This document shows positions 29,040 through 38,151 of a DNA stretch of 43,680 nucleotides, one piece after another; position 1 is the stretch's first letter, and the number at the start of each line of letters is the position of its first letter. The position numbers and the translations under genes were made by a program. The notes below the pieces were generated by a model. The model was not told where the DNA came from. It searched no databases and was given only the letters and a program-made list of their open reading frames with translations. The stretch covers positions 1 to 43,680 of the forward strand of contig CADCWL010000023.1 of the NCBI GenBank assembly GCA_902806405.1, given 5' to 3'. Source of the stretch: an uncultured Thermomicrobiales bacterium (GTDB lineage: Bacteria > Chloroflexota > Chloroflexia > Thermomicrobiales > UBA6265).

Positions 29040-31478
29040 TCAAGGAGGCGGCGGGTCCGCGCTGGCAAATGCTCGGGAGGTGCGGGGTGAACGACCACTT
29101 TGCCCCCGTGTCCGCCGCTGCTCCGGCGTTTCTGGAGGGGCCAGCGGCAGGACGGTGGTGAAGGTGCTCCCCCCGCCCTCTTCGCTCTCGACCGCCACGC
29201 GGCCGCCGTGCTGCTCGACGATCTGGCGCACGCCGGCGAGCCCGATCCCCGCCCCCCGGGTCCGGTTCCCGACGTTGGACCCCCGCCGGTAGCGTTCGAA
29301 GACGTGGGGGAGATCCTCCGGCGGGATCCCGACGCCCTCGTCGCGCACGGTCACCACCGCCCGCTCCGCGCCGTCGCCCTGCTCCCGTCGCACCGCGACC
29401 GCGACGTCGCCGCCGCTGCTGTACTTAATGGCGTTGCCGAGGAGGTTGTCGAGCACCCGGCGCAGCCGCAGCGGGTCCCATCGACCGACGACCGGCACCC
29501 CCGCCGCCTCCACCCGCACCCGGTGGCGCGTGCTCGCCCCTCGGGCCACGGCCGCGGCGTCCTCTGCCAGGGCGACGAGGTCCACCCGCTCGATGCGCAG
29601 CTCCAGCGGGTTCCCGGAGCGCAGCCGCGCCGCGTCCTGTAGCTCCTCGAGCTGGGCCTCCAGCCGCCGCGATGCGTCGTCGATCGTCGCCATCGCCCGG
29701 GCAAGGGCGTCCGGCGAGACCGCGCCCTTGCGCGCCCGCCTGCCCAGCAGCTGGGCCTGCGCCCGGACCACCGCCAGCGGATTCTTCAGGTCGTGGGAGA
29801 CCGCCTCCAAGAACTCCTGCTGCTGCTGCTGCGCGAGCCGCCGCCCGCTGACGTCGCGGACGGCCGAGAGGTTGACCGGGCCGTCCGGGAGGTGGACGAC
29901 CGTCGCCCGGGCCTCGACCGGGACGGTGGAGCCGTCATGACGCCGCAGATCCAGCTCCCCGTGCCACCGCCCCTCGGCGCGGAAGCGGTCGAACTCGGCC
30001 TCGGTCCAGTCCCGACCGGTCGCCACCAGGTCCTCCACGCGGAGGGCGAGCAGCTCCTCGCGGGAGTAGCCGAGCAGGTGGAGTGCTGCTGCGTTGGCGT
30101 CGACGTAGCGCCGCGCCGCGTCGACGACCAGGATCGCGTCCGCCACCCCCTCGAACAGCCCCCGATACCGCCGCTCGGCCGCCTCGGCGTGCTCGCGGGC
30201 CGCCTGCTCCCGCGCCAGCAGCGCCTCGCGCGCAGCCTCGGCCCCGGCCCGGTCGACGCCCACCGCGATGGCGTCGGCGACCGACCCGAGGAACCCGAGC
30301 GTCGCCTCGCTCAAGGGATGCCGCGCGAACGCGCCGAGCACACCGAGCAGCCGGTCCCCGACCAGCAAGGGGTACCCGGCGAAGGCGACCATCCCCTCCC
30401 GCCGGGCCCACGCCCAGTCCTGCACTTCGGGGTCGGTCACGACGGTGTTGGTGAGGTGGGGCCGCCGCTCCGCAGCGATGCGGCCGATCTTCCAGGCTCC
30501 GACGGGGATCCGGCCGTGGCGGCCGTCGAGGTGCGTGTAGAGCCCGGCGCTGGCCCGGAGCACGAGCAGGTTCGGATCACCGTCGTCCGGCGTCCAGACG
30601 CGGGCGAAAGCGACGCCGAGGTGCGCCACCAGCGCCTCGGCGCAGCGCCCCAGCTGGTCGGGGAGGGGGAGTCGGGCCGTCAAGGCGGTGCCGACCGCGG
30701 CCACCAGATCGGAATGCTGCTCCCGCGCCCGGCGTTCGGAGCGCGCCGCCGCGGCCTCGGCGAGGCCGCGGGCAACGAGCGAGGCGCCGACGACCCGCCC
30801 GCCGCGGTCGCGGATCGGCGAGAGCGTGACCGCGACGGCGACCCGCGTGCCGTCCTTGCGCACCCACACGGTTTCGAAGGGCGGGACGGGCGCCCCGGCC
30901 GCCAACGGCTCGCGGAGCCGGGTCAACCCGTCCTCGGACTCCGCCGGGAAGAGGAGCGAGATGTCCCGGCCGAGGATCTCGTCGGACGCGTACCCGCTGA
31001 GCCGCGTCGCCCCGGAGTTCCAGCTGGTGACCGTGCCCTCGAGGGTCCGTCCGACGATCGCCTCCTGCGAGCCCTCCACGATCGCCGCCAGCCGCGCCGA
31101 GCCCTCCTCGGCCGACCGTCGGTCGTCGACGTCGATTGCCGTCCCGGCCCACCTGACCGGCGCGCCGTGGTCGTCGCGGATGGGAGAAACGCGCGCCAGG
31201 TGCCACCTGTAGACCCCGTCGGCGCGGCGGAAGCGGTACTCGACCTCGTAGGCCTCGCCCGCCTCCGCCGCCGCCCGGAAGCACCCGTCGATCGCGGCAA
31301 GGTCGTCGGGGTGAACGGCGGCGCGCCAATCGACGCCCAGGGCAGCGTCGACAGGGAGGCCGGTGTAGGCGCGCCAGTAGGGGTTGGCGTAGTCGACGCC
31401 GCCGTCGCGCCGGGCGGTCCAGACCGGCTGCTGCAGCACCTCCGCGATGACGCGGTCGGCGAACGGGTCCTCGGTCAA
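29040..31478 (-). CDS. Multi-sensor (PAS-PAS-GAF-PAS) histidine kinase
   Basis: TTG start proposed at 31478 after AGGAG: (L)TEDPFADRVIAEVLQQPVWTARRDGGVDYANPYWRAYTGLPVDAALG...; H-box EFLEAVSHDLKNPLAVV; N-box LRRVLDNLLGNAIKYSSGG; G-boxes VRDEGVGIPPEDLPHVFERYRRG, GAGIGLAGVRQIVEQHGG. The 960-aa ORF is over-extended at the 5' end. Confidence 0.9.
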   Translation of the reverse strand: MTEDPFADRVIAEVLQQPVWTARRDGGVDYANPYWRAYTGLPVDAALGVDWRAAVHPDDLAAIDGCFRAAAEAGEAYEVEYRFRRADGVYRWHLARVSPIRDDHGAPVRWAGTAIDVDDRRSAEEGSARLAAIVEGSQEAIVGRTLEGTVTSWNSGATRLSGYASDEILGRDISLLFPAESEDGLTRLREPLAAGAPVPPFETVWVRKDGTRVAVAVTLSPIRDRGGRVVGASLVARGLAEAAAARSERRAREQHSDLVAAVGTALTARLPLPDQLGRCAEALVAHLGVAFARVWTPDDGDPNLLVLRASAGLYTHLDGRHGRIPVGAWKIGRIAAERRPHLTNTVVTDPEVQDWAWARREGMVAFAGYPLLVGDRLLGVLGAFARHPLSEATLGFLGSVADAIAVGVDRAGAEAAREALLAREQAAREHAEAAERRYRGLFEGVADAILVVDAARRYVDANAAALHLLGYSREELLALRVEDLVATGRDWTEAEFDRFRAEGRWHGELDLRRHDGSTVPVEARATVVHLPDGPVNLSAVRDVSGRRLAQQQQQEFLEAVSHDLKNPLAVVRAQAQLLGRRARKGAVSPDALARAMATIDDASRRLEAQLEELQDAARLRSGNPLELRIERVDLVALAEDAAAVARGASTRHRVRVEAAGVPVVGRWDPLRLRRVLDNLLGNAIKYSSGGDVAVAVRREQGDGAERAVVTVRDEGVGIPPEDLPHVFERYRRGSNVGNRTRGAGIGLAGVRQIVEQHGGRVAVESEEGGGSTFTTVLPLAPPETPEQRRTRGQSGRSPRTSRAFASADPPPP

Positions 31479-31755
31479 GGCTCCGCTCCTGTCCAAATCC
31501 AGGGCCGGGAACGCCGGCGCCGACCGGCGCGCGTCCCCGGCAGTGTCGCACCCGCGGACCGAGCGGGAAAGGGTGAAAGGCCAGGGCGGAGGAACGGCAC
31601 ACCGCGCCCGACGGCCTGCTAACGGGGTCGCTCCGGTACGTCTGGCCACGCCTGGGCACCGCGGACGCCGGCGACGACGGGTCCGACGGGGCGGCGTCCT
31701 GGGAGGGGCTGGTCGGCGACGAGGCGGCGGCGTAGCCGCCGGGGCACCGCTGCGG

Positions 31756-32016
31756 CTACGCCGCCGAGTCCGCCCGATCGATCCCTCGCACCACCGCCCG
31801 CACCGTCTCGTGGGAGACGCCGAGGTCGCGCGCAACCGCCCGCAGCCCCTCCCGCTCCGCCCGCGCCGCCACCTCCGGCCAGCGCTCCCGCGGGATGCGC
31901 GTCCCCTTGGCTCCGGCGGCATAGCGCCCCGCTCCGTGCCGCTGACGCGAGCGCAGCACCCGCTCCGGGTACAGGAAGGGGACGAGCGGCGCCGACACGA
32001 CGTCTATCTCGCGCAA
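31756..32016 (-). CDS. Small helix-turn-helix protein (possibly remnant of a larger DNA-binding protein)
   Basis: AGGAG upstream of TTG 32016; YAAGAKGTRIPRERWPEVAARAEREGLRAVARDLGVSHETVRAVVRG is an HTH. Confidence 0.6.
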   Translation of the reverse strand: MREIDVVSAPLVPFLYPERVLRSRQRHGAGRYAAGAKGTRIPRERWPEVAARAEREGLRAVARDLGVSHETVRAVVRGIDRADSAA

Positions 32017-32149
32017 CGGACTCCTGTCGAACCCGCGATCTCAGGTTTGACGGTCGACCCGGCGGGCCTGCTCGTCCCGGTCCGTCCACCGCAGCACGAT
32101 ACGGTTGTGTTCCGTTGCCCTCGATGATCCGCTGGTGTTCCTGGGCGAG

Positions 32150-32700
32150 ATCGGGGCGGTGCCAGATCGGCTCGTAGTGAAAGACCCGATGGCGTAGCTC
32201 ACGGATGGCATTGAAGCGACCGTGCGCGCGGCCGCGGGTCTGTTAGTGCGCCGGCGCATGGGGAAACCCCTGGGGGATGAGGACGCGCTGAGCGGGCGGC
32301 GGGGGCGACCAGATCAGGTTGCCGTGGGCCTTGTCGAGGCCGCTTGTCCAGAAGCCGAAGGTGAGTGCGGCCACGACGCGGAGCGGGATGACCGGATGCT
32401 TGGCCCGCACGACGAACCCTTTGGCTTTCTCCACACCGATCAGTTCTCGTCCTTGGAGAAGGTTCAGCTGGTCGTACCAGCCATCCCGGTTAAAGTGGGC
32501 ACCCAGCGTGCTATGGACGCTGTTGCCCAGCGCCACCTCAAGCATGCCGGGGGAAGTGCAGAGCTCTCGGCAGATGGCGACGTTCCAGAGGTAGGTGGCC
32601 ACCATCCCGAGGTTATCCCCGCTGGCGGGCCGGAACGGTGACAACCGATCGGGGGACAACGCCGCCTCAAGGTCGGCGACGAAGGTCGCGAGGATCTGCG
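32150..32700 (-). pseudogene. Abi-like (abortive-infection-like) protein gene interrupted by an in-frame stop
   Basis: Same frame reads QILATFVADLEAALSPDRLSPFRPASGDNLGMVATYLWNVAICRELCTSPGMLEVALGNSVHSTLGAHFNRDGWYDQLNLLQGRELIGVEKAKGFVVRAKHPVIPLRVVAALTFGFWTSGLDKAHGNLIWSPPPPAQRVLIPQGFPHAPAH-stop-QTRGRAHGRFNAIRELRHRVFHYEPIWHRPDLAQEHQRIIEG. Matches the Abi-like family as I know it. Confidence 0.78.
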
Positions 32701-32891
32701 CACTTTAGTTGTTTCTGGGTGGTTGGCCGGCAACCATGCTGTCTCTCTTCCTATCCCCGCAAGGGGGGCGGATCATCGCAGGCACGGTGGGCGCCGACAA
32801 CTGCCGGCGGCTACCGATGGGTATTGATAACTCCCCAGGTTCCTCTCCGCCCCCACGAGCGTGATGATCCCGTGGTCTGTTCTTGCCCTGA

Positions 32892-33186
32892 TTATGGTCG
32901 TTTGGCCGGGGCCCACCCCAGGACGAGGCGGCGGAAGAACAGGATCGCGCCCTCGACCCGCGTCTTGAGCGCGCCGACCTGCGCCAGGCCGTACTTCCCC
33001 CCCGGACCGTGGGTGGCCGGGTTGGACTCCTTGAACACGTCCATGACGTCGTTGATGTCGGTCTCGGCGAACTCCTCGAGCTCCTCGATGATCTGACCGC
33101 TCTGCTCCAGGTAGAAGCGGATCTTCTCCCTCCTCTGGACTTGGCCGTGCTCCGTCAGCGCGACGTTCAGAAATGCGACAGCATCA
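32892..33186 (-). pseudogene. C-terminal fragment of an unidentified protein
   Basis: VAFLNVALTEHGQVQRREKIRFYLEQSGQIIEELEEFAETDINDVMDVFKESNPATHGPGGKYGLAQVGALKTRVEGAILFFRRLVLGW is protein-like but lacks a start. Confidence 0.45.
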
Positions 33187-33595
33187 TCGCGGCTTCGCTG
33201 TGCTGCTGGGTGCCGTGGTTGACGATGTGCGCCAAGCACTGCCAGACCGGGCGGCCGTTGAACGCGGGGGCGTGCACCGCCGCGTCGTCGAAGAAGGCCA
33301 GCCAGGCCCGCATCCGCGCCTCGTCGGCGCGCCACGCTTGGGCCAACGCCGGAACGTCGGGGAACGCCGCCGGATCAAGGTCCGGCGCCGCGTCGTTCCG
33401 CCCGGCTATCAGCTCCTCGCGCCAGCCCCATTCCGCGTCGAGCGCGTGGACAAGGACATCCCGCGGGCTCACGCAGCCGCGCGCGGGCGCGGGACCGACG
33501 AACTCTTCGGGCGCCGGTTGGCCGGCCGCGTCGAGGAAGCGGGCCGTGGCCGCGTAGGAGTAGTCGAAGAGGAGGCGGACCTCGTCGGCGTGCAA
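33167..33595 (-). CDS. DinB family protein, apparently C-terminally truncated
   Basis: TTG 33595: (L)HADEVRLLFDYSYAATARFLDAAGQPAPEEFVGPAPARGCVSPRDVLVHALDAEWGWREELIAG...RPVWQCLAHIVNHGTQQHSEAAMMLSHF-stop. Confidence 0.75.
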   Translation of the reverse strand: MHADEVRLLFDYSYAATARFLDAAGQPAPEEFVGPAPARGCVSPRDVLVHALDAEWGWREELIAGRNDAAPDLDPAAFPDVPALAQAWRADEARMRAWLAFFDDAAVHAPAFNGRPVWQCLAHIVNHGTQQHSEAAMMLSHF

Positions 33596-34147
33596 CGGCC
33601 CTCGATCCCTTCGTGGGCCGGCGTCCAGTCGCCCGGCAAGCACATGGGAAGGCAGCGCGCCGTGCGGCACCACCCCGCGTCGAGACGCCGCCGATTCGGC
33701 AACCACCCGGGGCAGCGCGTGTGCACGGTCACGACCGTGGCGGTATCGGCGTTCATCTGTCCATCCTCCGGGGTCGGATCGACCCCGAGCCTGCGGAGCC
33801 CACCGCGAGACGCGGGCCGTCCCGGCCGAATCGCTCGTCCCTGGGCCGCCGGCCCCGGGACGGGCGATTCGGCCGGGGTGAGGACGGAGCCCGCGGGTTC
33901 GCGGGCACGCCCGCGCGCCCCGCGCGCCGTCCGGCGGCGACGCATCGCGACCGTCTCGACCCAAAACCGTGACACAAATCGCCCCCGTGACGATATATAG
34001 AGGTAAGGGGACAACGGCACCGTGCTCCTTCCGGCCCGCGCCCTCCCCCGTCCCCAACCGCGTCCCTCCCGGGGCCGTCGTCACCCCTCCCGCCCACCGG
34101 GCCGAAGGCCCTCCGGGCAACGGGGCAGGGAGACGAACGCCCGCCCC

Positions 34148-34153
34148 TATAAT
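34148..34153 (+). promoter_or_regulatory. -10 element TATAAT upstream of BNR-repeat protein
   Basis: Perfect TATAAT 38 nt upstream of GTG 34191. Confidence 0.5.
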
Positions 34154-34190
34154 CGTCTCCATCCGTCCGCACGATCCCGAGGGAGGCACC

Positions 34191-37100
34191 GTGGCGCTTT
34201 CGCACAACGGCACGACCGGCACGCACGGCAACGAGAGCACCGACCCGCTCGATCGCCTCGAATGGCGCTGCGTCGGCCCCCACCGCGGCGGCCGCGTCGT
34301 CGCCGTCGCCGGCGACCCGTCGCACATCGGCACCTTCTACTTCGGCTCGACCGGCGGCGGGGTCTGGAAGACGACCGACGGCGGCCAGTACTGGGAGAAC
34401 GTCTCCGACGGCTTCTTCAAGCGCGCCTCCGTCGGCGGCCTCGCCCTCTCCCCGGCCGACCCGAACGTCCTCTACGCCGCGATGGGCGAGTCGACGATCC
34501 GCGGCAACGTCTCCCACGGCGACGGCGTCTACCGCTCCACCGACGCCGGCCGCACCTGGACCCACCTCGGCCTGGCGCGGACCCGCAACATCGGCCGGGT
34601 CCGCGTCCACCCCCAGAACCCCGACCTCGTCTACGTCGCCGCCCTCGGCCACGCCCACGGCCCCAACCCCGAGCGCGGCCTCTACCGCTCCTCGGACGGC
34701 GGCAAGCGTTGGACCCAGCTCCTCTCCCGCGGCGAGGAGGCCGGCGCCGTCGACCTCGTCCTCGACCCTGCCAACCCCCGCCTCCTCTACGCCTCCTTCT
34801 GGGAGGCCCGCCGCGGCCCCTACTCCATGAGCTCCGGCGGCCCCGGCTCCGGCCTCTGGCGCTCGACGGACGGCGGCGACACCTGGGCCGACCTCTCCCG
34901 CAAGCCCGGCATGCCGAAGGGGATCACGGGCAAGATCGGCCTCGCCGTCTCCCCCGCCCAATCGGGCCGCGTCTGGGCGATCGTCGAGCACGAGCAGGGC
35001 GGCGTCTTCCGCTCCGACGACGCCGGCGAGACCTGGGAGCGCCTCAACGAGGAGCGCTCCCTCCGCCAGCGCGCCTGGTACTACTCCCACCTCTGCGCCG
35101 ACCCCCGGGACCCGAACACCCTCTGGTGCCTGAACGTCGAGCTCTGGCGCTCCGTCGACGGCGGCAAAACCTTCCAGCAGGTCCCCGCCCCCCACGGCGA
35201 CAACCACGACCTCTGGATCGACCCCGCCAATCCCCACCGCATGATCCTCGGCAACGACGGCGGCGGCACCGTCTCCTTCAACGGCGGCCTCTCCTGGTCG
35301 ACCCTCTACAACCAGCCGACCGCCGAGCTCTACCACGTCGCCGTCGACGGGCGCACCCCCTACCGCCTCTACGGCGCCCAGCAGGACAACACGACGATGA
35401 GCGTCCCCGGCCGCTCGAACCGCGACGCGATCACCGTCACCGAGTGGTACGAGATCGGCGGCGGCGAGTCGGGCCACGTCGCCGTCCACCCGAACGACCC
35501 GAACGTCGTCTTCGCCGGCTCCTACCAGGGCTTCCTCACCCGCTACGACCACGCCACCGGCCAGCTCCGCGACGTCACCGTCTGGCCGGAGGCCTACTCC
35601 GGCTGGGCCGCCCAGGATTTCAAGCACCGCTTCAACTGGACGTCGCCGACCCTCTTCTCCCCGCACGACCCGAACACGCTCTACACCGCCGCCAACGTCG
35701 TCTTCCGCTCCCGCGACGAGGGGGCGAGCTGGGAGGCGATCAGCCCCGACCTCTCCCGCAACGACCCCGCCACCTTGCAGCCCTCCGGCGGCCCGATCAC
35801 CAAGGACAACACCGGCGCCGAGGTCTACGGCACCGTCTTCGCCCTCGCCGAGTCGCCGCGCCAGCCCGGTCTCCTCTGGGCCGGCTCCGACGACGGCCTC
35901 GTCCACCTCTCCCGCGACGGCGGCGCCTCCTGGCAGAACGTCACCCCGCCCGAGCTCCCCGAGTGGGCCCTGATCTCGACCGTCGAGCCCTCCCCCCACG
36001 ACCCCGCCGTCGCCTTTCTCGCCGCCACCCGCTACAAGAAGGACGACTTCCAGCCCTACCTCTTCCGGACCGACGATTTCGGCCAAAGCTGGCGGAAGAT
36101 CGTCGCCGGCATCCCCGACGACGACTTCGTCCGCGTCGTCCGCGAGGACCCAGCCCGCCCCGGGCTCCTCTACGCCGGCACCGAGACGGGGATCTACCTC
36201 TCCGCGGACGGCGGCGACGCCTGGCGCCGCCTCGGCGGCAACCTCCCGGTCGTCCCGATCCACGACCTCGTCCTCGCCCAGGGCGACCTCGTCGTCGCCA
36301 CCCACGGCCGCTCCTTCTGGATCCTCGACGACGTCTCCCTCCTCCACCAGCTCGCCCAAAGCGACGGCGAGACGGCGCCGCCGCCGCCACCCGGGACCCA
36401 CCTCTTCCGCCCCCGCGACACGACCCGCTTCGGCCGTCTCTCCGGCTTCGGCCACTCCCCCGTCCCGGGGAAGAACTACGCCTTCGCCGCCGGCCTGATC
36501 CCCGCCTTCAACCAGACCAAGGACGCCGACGGCGAGACGGAGACCGCCTGGCTCGACGCCGGCACCAACCCGCCCAACGGCGTCGTCGTCCACTACGCGC
36601 TGAGCGAGGAACCGGCCGCGCAGATCACCCTCGCCTTCCTCGACGCCGAAGGCCGCGAGGTCCGCTCGTTCAAGAGCAAGGAGCCGAAGCCCGAAGAGCC
36701 GGCGGCGGTCGACGGGGCGGAGGCCGGCCTCGCCACCGCCGAACCGGCCGCCCCCGCCGGCGCCGTCGCCGGCGGCGAGGACACCGCCGCGGACGAGGAC
36801 GACAAGGAGAAGGAGCCGACCGTCCCCGCCAAGCCCGGCCTCAACCGCTTCGTCTGGAACATGCGCCACGCCGACGCCGCCAAGATCGCCACCAAGGGCG
36901 GCGACCAACCGGGTCGCGACGGCCCCCTCGCCGCCCCCGGCGACTACCGGGTCAGCCTCGCCGTCGGCGACCAAACCTTCACCGAGCCGTTCACGATCCG
37001 CAAGGACCCGCGCGTCGCCTCCACCGAGGACGACCTCGCCGCCCAGTTCGCCCTCGGCCTCCAGATCCGCGACACCTTGAGCAACGTCAACGAGGCGATC

Positions 37101-37508
37101 AACCGCGTCCGCGCCGTCCGCGAGCAGGCCGACGTCTGGGCCACGCGGACGGAGGGGACCCCGCCCGGAGAGCAGATCGCCGGCGCCGCCAAGGAGCTCA
37201 AGGCCAAGCTGGACGGCATCGAAGGCGAACTGATCCAGACCAAGGCCAAGAGCTCCCAGGACACCCTCAACTTCCCCGTCAAGCTCAACTCCAAACTGGC
37301 CGCCCTCGCCGGCTCCGTCGGGAGCGGCGACACCGCCCCCACCGCGCAGCAGCGCGACCTCTTCGCCGACCTCTCCGCCCGCGTCGACGCCCAACTCGCC
37401 GCGCTCCGCCGGATCGAGGAGACCGACGTCCCCGCCTTCAACGATCTGATCCGGAACGCCGCCCTGCCCGCCATCCCCCCGCCGCCGGCCCCCGCCGCGG
37501 ATCGGTAG
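34191..37508 (+). CDS. Large BNR/sortilin-type beta-propeller protein (WD40/YVTN/BNR-like repeats)
   Basis: GTG 34191 after GGGAGG; repeated GGVWKTTDGGQYWENVS, GVYRSTDAGRTWTHL, GLYRSSDGGKRWTQL, GLWRSTDGGDTWADL, GVFRSDDAGETWERL, GIYLSADGGDAWRRL; 1105 aa. Confidence 0.92.
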   Translation: MALSHNGTTGTHGNESTDPLDRLEWRCVGPHRGGRVVAVAGDPSHIGTFYFGSTGGGVWKTTDGGQYWENVSDGFFKRASVGGLALSPADPNVLYAAMGESTIRGNVSHGDGVYRSTDAGRTWTHLGLARTRNIGRVRVHPQNPDLVYVAALGHAHGPNPERGLYRSSDGGKRWTQLLSRGEEAGAVDLVLDPANPRLLYASFWEARRGPYSMSSGGPGSGLWRSTDGGDTWADLSRKPGMPKGITGKIGLAVSPAQSGRVWAIVEHEQGGVFRSDDAGETWERLNEERSLRQRAWYYSHLCADPRDPNTLWCLNVELWRSVDGGKTFQQVPAPHGDNHDLWIDPANPHRMILGNDGGGTVSFNGGLSWSTLYNQPTAELYHVAVDGRTPYRLYGAQQDNTTMSVPGRSNRDAITVTEWYEIGGGESGHVAVHPNDPNVVFAGSYQGFLTRYDHATGQLRDVTVWPEAYSGWAAQDFKHRFNWTSPTLFSPHDPNTLYTAANVVFRSRDEGASWEAISPDLSRNDPATLQPSGGPITKDNTGAEVYGTVFALAESPRQPGLLWAGSDDGLVHLSRDGGASWQNVTPPELPEWALISTVEPSPHDPAVAFLAATRYKKDDFQPYLFRTDDFGQSWRKIVAGIPDDDFVRVVREDPARPGLLYAGTETGIYLSADGGDAWRRLGGNLPVVPIHDLVLAQGDLVVATHGRSFWILDDVSLLHQLAQSDGETAPPPPPGTHLFRPRDTTRFGRLSGFGHSPVPGKNYAFAAGLIPAFNQTKDADGETETAWLDAGTNPPNGVVVHYALSEEPAAQITLAFLDAEGREVRSFKSKEPKPEEPAAVDGAEAGLATAEPAAPAGAVAGGEDTAADEDDKEKEPTVPAKPGLNRFVWNMRHADAAKIATKGGDQPGRDGPLAAPGDYRVSLAVGDQTFTEPFTIRKDPRVASTEDDLAAQFALGLQIRDTLSNVNEAINRVRAVREQADVWATRTEGTPPGEQIAGAAKELKAKLDGIEGELIQTKAKSSQDTLNFPVKLNSKLAALAGSVGSGDTAPTAQQRDLFADLSARVDAQLAALRRIEETDVPAFNDLIRNAALPAIPPPPAPAADR

Positions 37509-37581
37509 CCGGCCGGCCGCCGCACCGTCCTCCGCCCCGGCGGCTTCCCCCACCCCCGGTCGCCGCCGGTCCGGTCCCCGC

Positions 37582-37622
37582 CCCCCGCTCCCGCCCCTGG
37601 GAGCGGGGGGCGGGAGCGGGGG
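37582..37622. terminator. GC-rich nested hairpin downstream of BNR gene
   Basis: CCCCCGCTCCCGCCC (37582-37596) ... GGGCGGGAGCGGGGG (37608-37622). Confidence 0.6.
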
Positions 37623-37633
37623 ATGAGGCGCCC

Positions 37634-37697
37634 GCCGGCCGGGCTCGATCCCCGCAGTCGATAACGGCAGCGGGGGCGGGGATCGAGCCCGGCCGGC
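37634..37697. repeat. 22-bp perfect inverted repeat
   Basis: GCCGGCCGGGCTCGATCCCCGC (37634-37655), 20-nt loop, GCGGGGATCGAGCCCGGCCGGC (37676-37697). Confidence 0.8.
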
Positions 37698-38151
37698 AGC
37701 GACAACGGCAAGGACGTCACCGGCGAGGGCCGCCCGCCGCTCCTCGACCGGGCAGCGAACGACCCCGGCCGCGCGTCCGGGGTCGTCCCGCCCGCGGGCC
37801 GAGGCCCACGCCGTGGGCGAGAAGGCGCGGGGCGGCGGGCCGGAGCGCAGGCGGCCGGTGCACCGCTCGCAGACGAGGATCCGGCTCTCCCGGCCCATCC
37901 GGTCGCCACCCGACGGCAGCACCCGGGGGTGCGAGCGTGCAGCTGGGCGAAGGGAATGGGAGGATGACGGCACCTGGTCGGGGTCGGCGCCGACCAACCG
38001 AGCAGGCGCCAACGGGACCGCTGTGGTTTCCTGCGTCCCACCGGCGTCCGCCCGCAACCCTTTCCCGTATCCGGCGGTTCCGCCGACGGGCGGACGAGAT
38101 CGGTGATCCGGAGCGCACGCTCGCGGCGTAGGACCGGCGGAGGGGGCGCTC

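Noticed and set aside
28973-29161. 62-aa plus ORF MASSTTLQSNEEVGRRLAADGPFKEAAG...
   Set aside because: Overlaps the 3' end of the histidine kinase on the opposite strand; weak evidence of coding, no recognised family.
31479-31922. 5' extension of the histidine kinase ORF (MPPEPRGRASRGSAGRR...)
   Set aside because: Arg/Pro-rich, overlaps the HTH ORF in another frame; a TTG with RBS at 31478 is a better start.
34022-38131. 1369-aa plus-strand Arg/Pro-rich ORF
   Set aside because: +1 frame shadow of the BNR gene; nearly all Arg/Pro/Ala/Leu.
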